NCBI GenBank assembly: GCA_049322715.1
Contig: JBMOQP010000017.1
Span: forward strand, 1 to 16,947
From: Thiofaba sp049322715
GTDB lineage: Bacteria; Pseudomonadota; Gammaproteobacteria; Halothiobacillales; Halothiobacillaceae
Direction: 5' to 3'
Length of the DNA stretch: 16,947 nucleotides
Shown: in pieces, positions 1 to 9,000 of the stretch
Numbering within the stretch: the first letter of the stretch is position 1
Layout of the letters: each line of letters opens with the position of its first letter
Translations under genes and position numbers: made by a program
Notes under the pieces: model-generated
Told to the model about the DNA's origin: nothing
The model's database searches: none
What the model saw: only the letters and a program-made list of their open reading frames with translations

Positions 1-29
1 GAAAACCTTCCTTTTCCGAACGCCCCCTC

Positions 30-3000
30 TCAACGCTCGAAACTGTAAAACACATCCACCCCTGCCTTCACCCCGCTCTGCGCCTGAACATGGAAATGCC
101 GGGTCAACTCGTAGCGCAGCAGGAAGGTCTGCAGCCCTTCCTCCAGCCCCTGCACATAGCGCAGGTAGAGGCGCGGGGTGAGGTAGCGGCCCAGCACCAG
201 GCTGAGCTCCTCGGTACCGACGTCGCTCTCGATCGCCGCCTCCTCCAGGCCGAAGACGCTGCCGATCTGCCCGGCAAGCATGTCGCCGCCGGCAAAGCCC
301 GCCGCGCGCGCGGCCTGCACCATGAGCGCGGCATCGCCGCCGCTGCCCTGCCGAAGCGGCCGGCCGGTGACCAGGTAGGCGAGCACCTCGGCCTGCTCCA
401 TCGCCGGCTCGGAGAACATGGTCAGCTGCGGCCGGCTGGCGCGCCCGGCGATGCGCACGCCAGCGACCGTGCCGTCCAGGATGCCTCGGCGCACGGCGCG
501 GATGTCCAGCGCCGGATCGTCGAGCGGCGTGTCGGCATAGATGATCCGTCCCTGCTCGATCGCGAGGTCCTGGCCGTAGGCCTTGTAGCGCCCTTCCGGG
601 ATGGTCAGCTCGCCCTGGCCGATGGGGCCGGGCAGGCCGGGGCGGTCGATGACCTCCAGCCGGCCGGCGACACGGCCGGTGAAGCCCTTGCCGCGCACCC
701 GCACCTTCTCGCCCAGTACCAGCTCGATGTGAGCATGCAGGGCGTGGGGGCGGCGCGCGGCCTCCTCCTCGCCGACGACGCGCACATCGGGCGAGATACG
801 CGCCGCGGCGGGCGCCTCGCTGCCCAGGTCGAACAGGGCTTCCGGCACCTCGACCCGCCCGGTGACGCGAGTCTCGCCCGGACGCAGGGCGATCTTCAGG
901 TCGGGCGAGGCCTGCACGCTGGCCTCGGGGAGGCGGAGGGCGGTGAGATTGTCCCCCTTCAGGCCGAACTCGGCTCGCCAGTCCGGCAAGCCGGCGAGGT
1001 CGACCCGACCGTCCAAACTCAGGCGACCGCTGCCCAGGCGGGCCCCGCCCTGCAGGGTCAGGTACTGGCCGGGACCGGCGTTGATGACCAGTTCGCCCTC
1101 CTCGACGCGGATGCCGAGGTCGGGCAGCACCACGCTGGCCTCGGAGACCTGCGCACCGCCGAACAGGCTGGGCTGGCCGAGGGTTCCGGCGAGCTGGAGG
1201 CGCCCGGCCAGCACGCCCCGCGGCTCGCGCAGGGCGGGGATGAGGGCGGCGAGCATGAGCGGCTCGCGATAATGCAGCTCGACCACCCCGTCCAGCCACT
1301 GCCCGGGGGGCAGTCCGTCCTCGAGACGGTGTCCCGGCAGGGCTATGCGCGCCTCGAGGCGGTTGGACTCATCCCGGCGCAGCACGGCATCCAGGCGGCT
1401 GTCGCCGCCGCCGAGGCGGACCTCCATGCGCGCCACTTCGAGCGGCACGTCCAGCCACTCGCCGCGCCTGCTTCCGGGCACGCGGATCATCGACCTCGCG
1501 CCGGCCAGGCGGGCGACGACCGTGAGCGGCCCGTCCGGCGGGGCCTCAAGCACGGCCTCGCCCGCGAGCAGCCCGGACAGGCGCAGACGCTGCCTCGTCA
1601 GCCAGGAGTCGGTCCGGGCGAGGTCGAAGCCGGCGAGGTCCACGCGCGCCGTACCCTGCTGCCCCACCGCCCACATTCCTTCCATGCACAGACGGGCCTG
1701 AACAGTGCCGTCGGGCCATCGGGAGCCAGGCGGATCGGTGAGTCCAGGGATGGATTCCGCATCCTGCCCCCAGCACCAGCGCGGCAGCTCGATGTTGCGG
1801 GGGCCCGCGACCAGCTCCACCGCTGAGAGGGTGCGCCATTCGCCCAGGAGAGTGCGGCTCGCGCGCCCCTCATCGAGGCGCAGGAGCTCCTGCGCGCCAT
1901 CCCAGCGGCCTGTGCCGGCAAGCCGGAGTTCGGCTCCCTCACGCCCCTGCGACAACTCCAGCAGCAGGTCATGAGCAGCCGGGTTCCCGTCCACCTCGAG
2001 GCGGGCGGACTCCAGCATCGCCACCCCCGAGCGACTGACCTTGCCCGCCGCAAGCACCAGCGCAAGCGGTGCCCCGGGTTCCAGTCCGCCCCCGGCCCGC
2101 AGGGTCAGGGCGTCGATCCGCCAGTCCTGCCAGCCCAGCCGCTGCCCCTCGAATACTCCCTGAACGCGCGGCTCCCGAGGCGAGCCGGCCACCTGGGCCG
2201 AGCCCCGCAACGCGCCCAGGGCGCCCGGCAGCAGCTCGGCGAGGTCGGGGGAGTCCAGGGAAAGAGCGAGGTCGAGGGCCTCGCCCAGCGACCCGTGCAC
2301 CTCGACCAGACTCCGACCGGAGCGCAGACCGAAGTGCTCGATGGCCAACTGAGCGCCGTCGACCTTGCCGCGCAGGCTGGCCTCGACGGGATGGCCGCGC
2401 AACTCGCCGTGCAGGCGCTCGACCTCGATGCGGGCGACAGTCCGGCCGTCGCGCAGCGCCCCCTCGCTGCGGGCGGAGGCCGACAGCCGGCCCGGCCAGG
2501 CGGGAAGCAGCACCTCGGGCCGCAGGTCGCGGGCGACAAGATCCGCCTGCCAGCGTACGGCAGGCGCCCAGTGCACAGCACCCCTGGCCTCGAGCACCCC
2601 TTCCATGGCGCGCGCACTCAGCTCGTCGAAGACCAGGTGGGCGAGGTCCCCCGTTCCCCGGAGCGCGATTCCGGCTGCGGGTTGCCCCGGCGCGGACAGC
2701 TTCGCCTCCCCTTCGAAGCGGTAACCCGTGAGCGCGCCCCGCAGCTCCAGCCTTCCCCGCGGAGATTCGAGCGCCGCCGGCCCGGCCGGAGGCCAGGCGA
2801 GATTCTGCCACGCGAGGCGGGCATCCAGCCCCATCGCCCCGGCCCAGTCGACCCGCCCCTCGCCATGCAGCCTGCGCTCGCCCTGGTGCAGTTCGAGAGC
2901 CTCCAAATCCGCCCCCTCCAGATCGCCTTCGGCCTCGAGGCGCGCCACCCAGGCCCCGAGCCCGGGCAGACCGTCCAGCAGGGCATTGGGCTCGAAGGCA

Positions 3001-3764
3001 TCCATGTCCAGCGAGGCCCGCCAGGGCAGGCCGGCGGCCAGGGGCTCGATCGCCCCCTGCAGCCGGGCCGTCACGGGCCGCGCGATCCGCTGATCGAACT
3101 CGATTCTTTGCAGCGTTCCCGAAAGGTGGCCCTCGCCCTCGAGCGGCGCCTTCAGCCCCTCGAGCGTCGCCTTCCAGCGCAGAGTCAGGTCGCCGGCATC
3201 GTCAGGGTCCAGTCCCCAGTGGCCTGCCGCGTCAAGGGTGGCCCAGGGAGTGTCCAGCTCGAGGCGCTCGAGGCGAATCATGCCCCCGGCAAGCTGAACA
3301 CCGGCCTCGAGGCTGCGAACGAGCAAGATCACATCCTCGCCCTTCCGCAGGGCCAGATCCTCGACCTGCAGACGATCAACCTGCACGTCCAGCGGCAAGG
3401 CCAGCCCGGTATATCGGCCGTGGGGCTCGGAAGGCCCACTGGGCTGCATGGCAATGCGGATGCCCGCCCCCGTCAGCTCGCTCACGTGCAGCCGCCCGCG
3501 CAGCAATTCCCCCGGACGCCAGTCGAGGACGAGGCGGCCGATCTCCAGATCCAGCCCCGGCACGCGCAGCGCGACCCGTTTCACCTCGAGGCGGCCGAGC
3601 ACTTTCCCCTCCACCTCCTCGGCCACCAGCCAGCCGCGCGCCTCGAGCTGCCCGGCGATGAAGCGCAGCCCTGACTCGCTCCCCAGCAGCCAGCCAGCAG
3701 TCCCCACCAGGGCAAGCAGCAGGACCAGCAGGGCTGCCAGTAGCAGGCGCGGGAGTCTTTTCAT
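30..3764 (-). CDS. tamB: Translocation and assembly module subunit TamB
   Basis: This 1244-residue protein is the inner-membrane-anchored partner of TamA. TamB proteins span the periplasm as a long beta-structured groove and help insert outer-membrane proteins and move lipids between membranes. An N-terminal signal anchor (about residues 5-27, Leu/Val/Ala-rich after MKRLPR) is followed by over 1000 residues of low-complexity AsmA-like beta repeats rich in G, L, R and E. The conserved C-terminal TamB (DUF490) domain occupies about the last 300 residues and includes the GRYKAYGQDL, DTPLDDPALDIRA and SYYVTGRPL-like (AYLVTGRPL) motifs. It ends in a beta-barrel-like segment closing with YSFER. The length is close to that of E. 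coli TamB (1259 residues). The gene lies downstream of tamA on the same strand, but a 361-bp repeat-filled gap separates them, so co-transcription must cross several hairpins. Identification rests on the C-terminal motifs, length, anchor and synteny. Confidence 0.93.
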   Translation of the reverse strand: MKRLPRLLLAALLVLLLALVGTAGWLLGSESGLRFIAGQLEARGWLVAEEVEGKVLGRLEVKRVALRVPGLDLEIGRLVLDWRPGELLRGRLHVSELTGAGIRIAMQPSGPSEPHGRYTGLALPLDVQVDRLQVEDLALRKGEDVILLVRSLEAGVQLAGGMIRLERLELDTPWATLDAAGHWGLDPDDAGDLTLRWKATLEGLKAPLEGEGHLSGTLQRIEFDQRIARPVTARLQGAIEPLAAGLPWRASLDMDAFEPNALLDGLPGLGAWVARLEAEGDLEGADLEALELHQGERRLHGEGRVDWAGAMGLDARLAWQNLAWPPAGPAALESPRGRLELRGALTGYRFEGEAKLSAPGQPAAGIALRGTGDLAHLVFDELSARAMEGVLEARGAVHWAPAVRWQADLVARDLRPEVLLPAWPGRLSASARSEGALRDGRTVARIEVERLHGELRGHPVEASLRGKVDGAQLAIEHFGLRSGRSLVEVHGSLGEALDLALSLDSPDLAELLPGALGALRGSAQVAGSPREPRVQGVFEGQRLGWQDWRIDALTLRAGGGLEPGAPLALVLAAGKVSRSGVAMLESARLEVDGNPAAHDLLLELSQGREGAELRLAGTGRWDGAQELLRLDEGRASRTLLGEWRTLSAVELVAGPRNIELPRWCWGQDAESIPGLTDPPGSRWPDGTVQARLCMEGMWAVGQQGTARVDLAGFDLARTDSWLTRQRLRLSGLLAGEAVLEAPPDGPLTVVARLAGARSMIRVPGSRRGEWLDVPLEVARMEVRLGGGDSRLDAVLRRDESNRLEARIALPGHRLEDGLPPGQWLDGVVELHYREPLMLAALIPALREPRGVLAGRLQLAGTLGQPSLFGGAQVSEASVVLPDLGIRVEEGELVINAGPGQYLTLQGGARLGSGRLSLDGRVDLAGLPDWRAEFGLKGDNLTALRLPEASVQASPDLKIALRPGETRVTGRVEVPEALFDLGSEAPAAARISPDVRVVGEEEAARRPHALHAHIELVLGEKVRVRGKGFTGRVAGRLEVIDRPGLPGPIGQGELTIPEGRYKAYGQDLAIEQGRIIYADTPLDDPALDIRAVRRGILDGTVAGVRIAGRASRPQLTMFSEPAMEQAEVLAYLVTGRPLRQGSGGDAALMVQAARAAGFAGGDMLAGQIGSVFGLEEAAIESDVGTEELSLVLGRYLTPRLYLRYVQGLEEGLQTFLLRYELTRHFHVQAQSGVKAGVDVFYSFER

Positions 3765-3771
3765 GCGCGGC

Positions 3772-3807
3772 CCCTCTCACCCAGACCCTCTCCCCTGGGG
3801 GAGAGGG
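3772..3807. repeat. CTCACCC/CCCTCTCCC-type palindromic repeat
   Basis: A CTCACCC block is followed by a perfect hairpin with arms CCCTCTCCC and GGGAGAGGG (3786-3807) around a short centre. This layout is a common intergenic repeat in GC-rich Proteobacteria. It lies just upstream of the tamB start and will form a strong stem in the tamA-tamB leader RNA. There is no following T-run, so it is not a standard intrinsic terminator. Confidence 0.7.
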
Positions 3808-3840
3808 GGCTTCCCGCAGGCACCCCGGGCAGAGGCTTTT

Positions 3841-4106
3841 TCTCCCTCTCCCTTGGGAGATGCTGAATAAAGCCATCCTTGGCTTTATTCAGCTCGCCTC
3901 GTCGCGGTACATGCCAAAATCGTTGCATGGAGCAACGATGGAACGCGGAGCGTTCCCCGAAGGGCTGAACACAGGGATGTGTCCAGCCGCGACGGTCTCC
4001 GCGAATCAATGGCTTACGCCCTTGTTGGCGTCGCGGCCTCCTGCCGCAAACAGGAATCGCTGAATTTCTCAGCGATTCCCTTGAGGGAGAGGGGTGGGGT
4101 GAGGGG
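3841..4106. repeat. Split CCCTCTCCC repeat interrupted by a hairpin cassette
   Basis: The left half (TCCCTCTCCCTTGGGA, 3843-3858) and the right half (TGAGGGAGAGGGGTGGGG and GTGAGGGG, 4082-4106) are inverted and would together form one copy of the same CTCACCC/CCCTCTCCC palindrome seen at 3772-3807. The roughly 230 bases between them are the hairpin cassette at 3851-4087. The simplest reading is that the cassette inserted into an older palindromic repeat. The nesting is an inference from the layout. Confidence 0.5.
3851..4087 (+). repeat. Hairpin-array intergenic element, copy A
   Basis: This copy fills most of the 361-bp gap between tamA and tamB, where no gene is seen. It is a chain of hairpins: 3863-3892 (12-bp stem CTGAATAAAGCC, loop ATCCTT), 3919-3939 (ATCGTTGC/GCAACGAT), 3940-3956 (GGAACGC/GCGTTCC), 3965-3986 (ACACA/TGTGT), an outer pair CCGCGAC/GTCGCGG (3987-4036) around CAATGGC-TTAC-GCCCTTG, 4033-4047 (GCGGC-CTCCT-GCCGC) and 4053-4079 (GGAATCGCTGA/TCAGCGATTCC). 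Both ends match copy B at 14003-14205, which lies in the opposite orientation. No open frame in it looks coding. It may affect tamB expression through RNA folding. Confidence 0.8.
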
Positions 4107-4125
4107 AAAAGGCGCACCGCCGGAT

Positions 4126-6045
4126 TCACAGCTCCACCCCCAGGGTGAAGTGGATGCGGAATGCGTCGTCCGGATTGTCCACGCCGTGCGCCACGTCCAG
4201 TCCCACCAGCCCCACAGGCGAGCGCCAGCGCAGGCCGAGGCCGAGGCCGGCCTTGAGCTCGATATCGGTGCCGTCGAAGGCATTGCCCGCATCGACGAAC
4301 AGGGCCATCCCCCACGGATCGGCGAACATCCAGTCGTACTCGGCGCTGAGCACGACCAGGTGCTTGCCGCCCACCACCTTGCCCTCGTCGTTGACCGGGC
4401 CGAGCGACTTGTAGCCATAGCCGCGCACGCTCAGGTCGCCGCCGGCGAAGTAGCGCAGCGAGATCGGCACCTTATCGAAGTCGTCTGCCCAGCTGGTGCC
4501 GAGGCTGCCGCGCAGCAGCCACTGGTCATGCTGGCGCCGCGGGATGGTCAGGCCTGCATCCACGCGAGCCTGCAGCAGCGAGGTGTCGGACAGGAGGCCG
4601 TCGAGCGCGCCTCGCGTCTCCAGGTCCACGCGCCAGCCGCCGCACCGATTCGTCTGGAACGAATCGGGAGACGCCGAAGGGCGGACCTGCAGGGTGCCGC
4701 CCATGGATGGGCGGCATCCGCGCCGGTCGCGGCGCGGGCGATAGCCGAGCTTGAGGGCGGGCATCAGCATGCGCGAGGTGGCCTCGGGCTCGCCCTCGAC
4801 CCGGTAGGCTTCCGTCAGCCATCCCAGGCTGGCCTGGCGGCGCCAGAAGCCCTGCACGTCGTTGGCCGAAGCGCGCAGCTCCAGGGTTTCGGTCTTGATG
4901 TCCGCCACCGTCTCGCGGCTATAGTCGACCGCCGCGCCGAGATAGTCGGTGCGGGGGCTGCGCCCCTGGGTCAGCCACGGGCGGCGGTATTCCACCTCGG
5001 CCTCGGTGTCGATCGCGGATCCGCGCAGCCTGCCGAAGACGCGGTCGCCACGGGCGTTGAGGTAGCGGCGCTCGATCTCGACCGAGCCGCGCGGGCCGGT
5101 GTCGGTGCCCACGCCGAGGCCGAAGCTGTAGCGCGTGCGCGGCCGCGCGGCGAGGCGCACCCCGACATCCACGACATGACGGGCCGGGTCCGGACTGGGA
5201 CTGACGTCGACCACGGTGAAATAGCCCGTGTCGGACAGCCCCCGATGCAGCTGGAGCAGTCGTGGGAGACGGTAGGGATCGCCCTCCTTCCAGGCGCGGA
5301 AGCCCTCGAGCAGGGCCGCGTCGAAGCGCTGCTGCCCCTCCTGGGTGAAGGTGGTGGCGCCGAAGGCATAGGGCTCGCCGCTGTCCATGCTCAGGGCGAC
5401 GTCCGCCGTGCCGGCCTCGGGATCGACGATGATCTCGTGGCGGGTGAAGCGCGCATCAAGGTAGCCGCGTTCGCGCGCGAGCTTGAGCCACTGCGCCTTG
5501 AAGTCCTCGTACGGGACATGCACCAGCGGGCCGTTGGGCACCAGGGGAAACTGCTTTGCGCGGGCGGTCAGGCGCCGATCCTCCTTGCCGGGACCGACCA
5601 GTTCCACCCGCACATCGCGGATCAGCACCACAGGGCCGGGTCTGAACCGGAGCACCATCCGCCAGCCCGGCGCCTGATCATGCACTTCGACGGCCACCTC
5701 GGCGCGGTAGAAGCCCGAGGCCCGCATGGCCGCCAGGGCCTCCTCCTCGGCGCGCCGCGCGAGGTGATCGACCAGCAGGTCGTCCAGATAGACACTGTCC
5801 TTCTGCCGCTCGGCGGAGAGGGCGCCCCGCACGCCGGGCTGGACGTAGTCGGGCAACCCCTCGAGCACGACCTCGATCCGTGGAGATGCCTGCTCCGCGG
5901 CATCGACGTAGGGCTCCCGACGTCCGTCCCCCGAAGTGCTGGGCACAGGGATGTGTCCAGCCGCCGGTGCCTCCGGCCCCGCCGTTTCCTCGGCCCGGGC
6001 CAGAAGGGGCGCGAGCAGCAGCAACAGGATCAGGGCGCGTTTCAA
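4126..6045 (-). CDS. tamA: Translocation and assembly module subunit TamA
   Basis: This 639-residue Omp85-family outer-membrane barrel is the partner of TamB. A signal peptide is seen at residues 1-18 (MKRALILLLLLAPLLARA, then EE). POTRA domains span about 55-300, and the C-terminal 16-strand-type barrel (surface antigen family) spans about 305-639. The barrel holds the diagnostic VRGY segment at 540-543, followed by KSLGP, and the protein ends in GVEL. The start is taken as TTG at 6045: it begins the signal peptide and follows a GGGAGG/GAGG stretch 7 nt after the hrpA stop. E. coli TamA has 577 residues. Part of the excess comes from a 76-bp palindromic element coding for about residues 442-468 inside the barrel, and from a hairpin-rich segment coding for about residues 22-56 between signal peptide and first POTRA. 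Both are read in frame. Confidence 0.93.
   Translation of the reverse strand: MKRALILLLLLAPLLARAEETAGPEAPAAGHIPVPSTSGDGRREPYVDAAEQASPRIEVVLEGLPDYVQPGVRGALSAERQKDSVYLDDLLVDHLARRAEEEALAAMRASGFYRAEVAVEVHDQAPGWRMVLRFRPGPVVLIRDVRVELVGPGKEDRRLTARAKQFPLVPNGPLVHVPYEDFKAQWLKLARERGYLDARFTRHEIIVDPEAGTADVALSMDSGEPYAFGATTFTQEGQQRFDAALLEGFRAWKEGDPYRLPRLLQLHRGLSDTGYFTVVDVSPSPDPARHVVDVGVRLAARPRTRYSFGLGVGTDTGPRGSVEIERRYLNARGDRVFGRLRGSAIDTEAEVEYRRPWLTQGRSPRTDYLGAAVDYSRETVADIKTETLELRASANDVQGFWRRQASLGWLTEAYRVEGEPEATSRMLMPALKLGYRPRRDRRGCRPSMGGTLQVRPSASPDSFQTNRCGGWRVDLETRGALDGLLSDTSLLQARVDAGLTIPRRQHDQWLLRGSLGTSWADDFDKVPISLRYFAGGDLSVRGYGYKSLGPVNDEGKVVGGKHLVVLSAEYDWMFADPWGMALFVDAGNAFDGTDIELKAGLGLGLRWRSPVGLVGLDVAHGVDNPDDAFRIHFTLGVEL
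4645..4720 (-). repeat. 76-bp palindromic element inside tamA
   Basis: Exactly 76 bp on the minus strand, from CGGATGCCGCCC to GACGAATCGG. It aligns without gaps to the copies at 6567-6642 and 16022-16097. It forms hairpins GCCGCCC-ATCCAT-GGGCGGC (perfect), CGCC-CTTC-GGCG and CGATTCGT-TCCAG-ACGAATCG (perfect 8-bp stem). Here the element lies in the same direction as the gene, whereas the other two copies lie opposite to theirs. No stop codon occurs in any of its six frames. It adds about 25 residues (GCRPSMGGTLQV and following) between the conserved YRPR and GGWRVDLETRG stretches of TamA. Confidence 0.88.
5880..5977. repeat. Hairpin array in the N-terminal coding region of tamA
   Basis: Successive inverted repeats are seen: GATGCC/GGCATC (5885-5904), GACGT/ACGTC near 5904-5923, CACA-GGGA-TGTG (5944-5955) and GCCGG-TGCCT-CCGGC (5963-5977). 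The block around 5928-5965 (CCCCGAAG, GTGCTGG, CACAGGGATGTGTCCAGCCG) is nearly identical to 3956-3991 in intergenic copy A. The segment codes for the poorly conserved linker between the TamA signal peptide and first POTRA domain. It reads as a partial or rearranged member of the same element family. The exact borders are uncertain. Confidence 0.6.
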
Positions 6046-6052
6046 GAGAGCC

Positions 6053-9000
6053 TCAACCTCCCCGTTCGAGGGCATCCAGCATCTTGTCCACCTTTCCCGG
6101 CGACACCGGGGCGGCGGTCTTGATCTCCTGGGCGAAGAGCTGCACGCGCAGCTCCTCGAGCATGAAATCGAGGTTAGCACGCGCCTCGGCGGGGAGCGCC
6201 CTGCGCTCCAGAAGTCGCGAGGCGCGGGCAAGCAGCGGCTCGAGCTGGGCGCGGCCCTGGCGGTCCCGCTCGGGGTTCTGGTCCAGCCGCTCCAGGCGGC
6301 GGGAGATGGCCTTGAGGTAGGCGGGCAGGCGTCGCCAGATCGCATCCGGCGTGTCGAGGATGAAGTGGCGGCCGAACAGGCGGTCGAGCTGCGCGCCAAT
6401 GTCCCGGGCCGGTTCGACCCAGGACAGCGGGATCTTGCCGCTGATCTTCTGGCGCAGGAGCTGCTGCTCCTTCAGCAGACCGCGCAGGGCCTCGAGCAGC
6501 TTGAGACCCTCGGCATACAGGCGCGGGCGGCAGGCGGCGACGCGGGCCTCGAAGCTCGCTTTGTCACGGATGCCACCCATCCCTGGGGGGCACCCTTTCG
6601 GGTTCGCCTTCGGCGACTCCCGATGTGTTCCCGACACATCGGTTGACCAGACGTCCTCAAGGAATACTGAACGGACGACGCGCCAGACCACCTCGTCCTG
6701 CAGGTCGGCGCAGGGCTTGTCGATGCCCTTCACCCCCGGCAGGGCGGAGTAGAGCAGGCAGAGGGCGTTATCGCGCGCCACCTCGCGCCTGAGCGCCTTC
6801 ACCTCCTCGCGCGCGGCGAACAGGAACAGCCGGGTGAGACCCTTCGCGGTGGCCTCGCGCGCGGCTTCCGGGGTATCCAACTGCGAGAGCGTGACGCTCT
6901 CGCCGGCATCGACCAGCGCGGGGTAGACAGTGGTCGAGCCGCCCTTGGTGTCGATGACCGTGATCTCGGGCAACTCGTCGAAGTCCCAGGTCGTCAGGCC
7001 CTTGCGCGCCTCGAAGCGCTTGACGAAGGCGCGCTTGGCCGCGCCGCCGAGGGCCTGCTGCATCTGCGCGAGGTCGCGCCCGCTGCCGCGGATCTCGCCC
7101 GCGTCGTCGACCAGCTCCACGCGCAGGCGCAGGTGCGGCTCGATCTCGGCCAGCGGCCATTCGTTTGGCTCGACCTGCGCGCCCAGCATGTGCCGCGCCT
7201 CCTCCGACAGGCGCTCGGGCAGGCCGCCCTGCGGCGGCCAGTCCTTCAGCTTTTCCGTGACCCGTTCGACCAGCGCGCGCGCCACGTCAGGCGCGGGCAC
7301 CAGCTGGCGCCGCAGCGCCTTGGGCAGGGCCTTGATCAGCGCGGCGACCTTCTCCTCGATCAGCCCCGGCACCAGCCATTCGGCGGCCTGCGCATCCAGC
7401 CGGTTGAGCTCGGCCAGCGGCACGGTCGCGGTCACGCCGTCGTCCTCCGCCCCCGGCTCGAAGTGGTAGCGGAGTGGCGCCTCGATCTCGCCGAGGCGAA
7501 GCCGGTCCGGCAGGCGGCCGCCCTTCACCGCCTCCGCCTCGTGCCGCATCAGCGCCTCGCGGGTCAGGCACAGGCGGGCGTCCAGCGCCTTGTCACGGCG
7601 CAGCGCGGCGGCGAGGGTCGGGCCGTCGACCACATCCGCCGGCAGCTCGCGCTCGAAGAAGGCGCACAGCACCTCCTCGTCGACCAGGATGTCCGGGCGG
7701 CGTGCCTTGGCCTCCAGGGCCTCGATCTCCTCGACCAGGGCGCGGTTGTGGGCCATGAAACCCTGTTCGGGCTGCCACCCTCCGTGCACCACGCCCTCCC
7801 GTATGAAGATCCGACGCGCATCCGCGGGGTCGATGGACGCATAGTTCACCGACCGGCGCATGACCACCGGCAGGCCGTACAGGCTGAGGTTCTCGTAGGC
7901 GGCGACGCGGCCTACGTTGGGCTGGTAGTGCGGCTCGGTCACCTCGCGGGTCAGCAGGTGGCGGGCGAGCGGCTCGATCCAGCGCGGATTGATCGCCGCG
8001 TTGGTCGCTCCCCACAGGCGCGCGGTCTCGATCCACTGGGCGGACATCAGCCACTTGGGCGGCTGCTTGGCGAGCGCTGAACCAGGATGGATGGCGAGCT
8101 TGCGCCCCTTCACCCCGCGATAGGCCACAGGCACCAAACGGCCCTTGCCCTTGGCCGGTGTGGTCTTGCGCTTTTCCTCCTCGCGCAGGGCGAGGTGGCC
8201 GAGCAGGCCGGTCATGAGGGCGCGATGGATGGCGTCGTCCGGGGCCGCCGATTCGTTCTCCCTCACTCCTTCCTCATGGAACAGGCCACGCAGTTCCTGG
8301 TGCAGCGAGCGCCACTCGCGCATGCGCACGTAGGAGAGAAAGTGCTTCTCGCACAGCCCGCGCAGCTTGGCCTGCGAAAGGTGCCGCGACTGCTCCTCGT
8401 ACCACTTCCACAGCGCCAGCAGGCTGAGGAAGTCGGACTGGGGGTTCTTCCAAGCGGCATGCGCCTGGTCGGCGGCCTGGGCCTTGTCGGCCGGGCGCTC
8501 GCGCGGGTCCTGGATGGAGAGGGCGCTGACGATGACCAGCATCTCGGCAAGGCAGCCGTCGTGCGCGTCCTGGTCTCGCACCCCTCGGGCTTCCTGCCCG
8601 AGGCCGCTTCGCGGAAAGGCGCTCGACGCGCCCGCGAGCAGCATGCGCCCGAGGCGCGGGTCGACCGGCAGTCGCGCCAGCTGGATGCCGAGCCGGGTCA
8701 GCCGCCGGTCCTCGTCCACCGCCTGCAGCTCGAACAGCAGGTCGTAGGCGGCCTTGACCTGGCGGCCTTCCGGCATGTCGAGGAAGGGGAAGTCCTCGAC
8801 ATGACCGAGTCTGAGGCTCTCCATGCGCAGGATGACGGCCGCGAGGTTGGTGCGCAGGATCTCGGGGTCGGTGTGCGAGGGCCGCCTCTCGAAGTCGTCC
8901 TCGCCGTACAGGCGGATGCAGATGCCGGGGCCGAGGCGGCCGCAGCGCCCGGCGCGCTGGCGCGCGGCGGCCTGGCTGATCGGCTCGACCTGCAGGCGCT

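Noticed and set aside
90..3674. Long open frames on the plus strand opposite tamB (e.g. 90-1826 and 1971-3674).
   Set aside because: They are antisense to a clear TamB gene, show Gln/His/Ala/Arg-rich composition typical of high-GC shadow frames, and have no recognisable domain.
3851..4087. A CRISPR array or tRNA cluster in the hairpin-rich tamA-tamB gap.
   Set aside because: The hairpins are of different sequence, are not regularly spaced direct repeats, and none folds as a tRNA cloverleaf with a CCA-type acceptor.
3979..6123. A 714-codon plus-strand open frame opposite tamA.
   Set aside because: It is antisense to tamA, whose POTRA and barrel motifs are clear; its product is low-complexity and begins inside repeat copy A.
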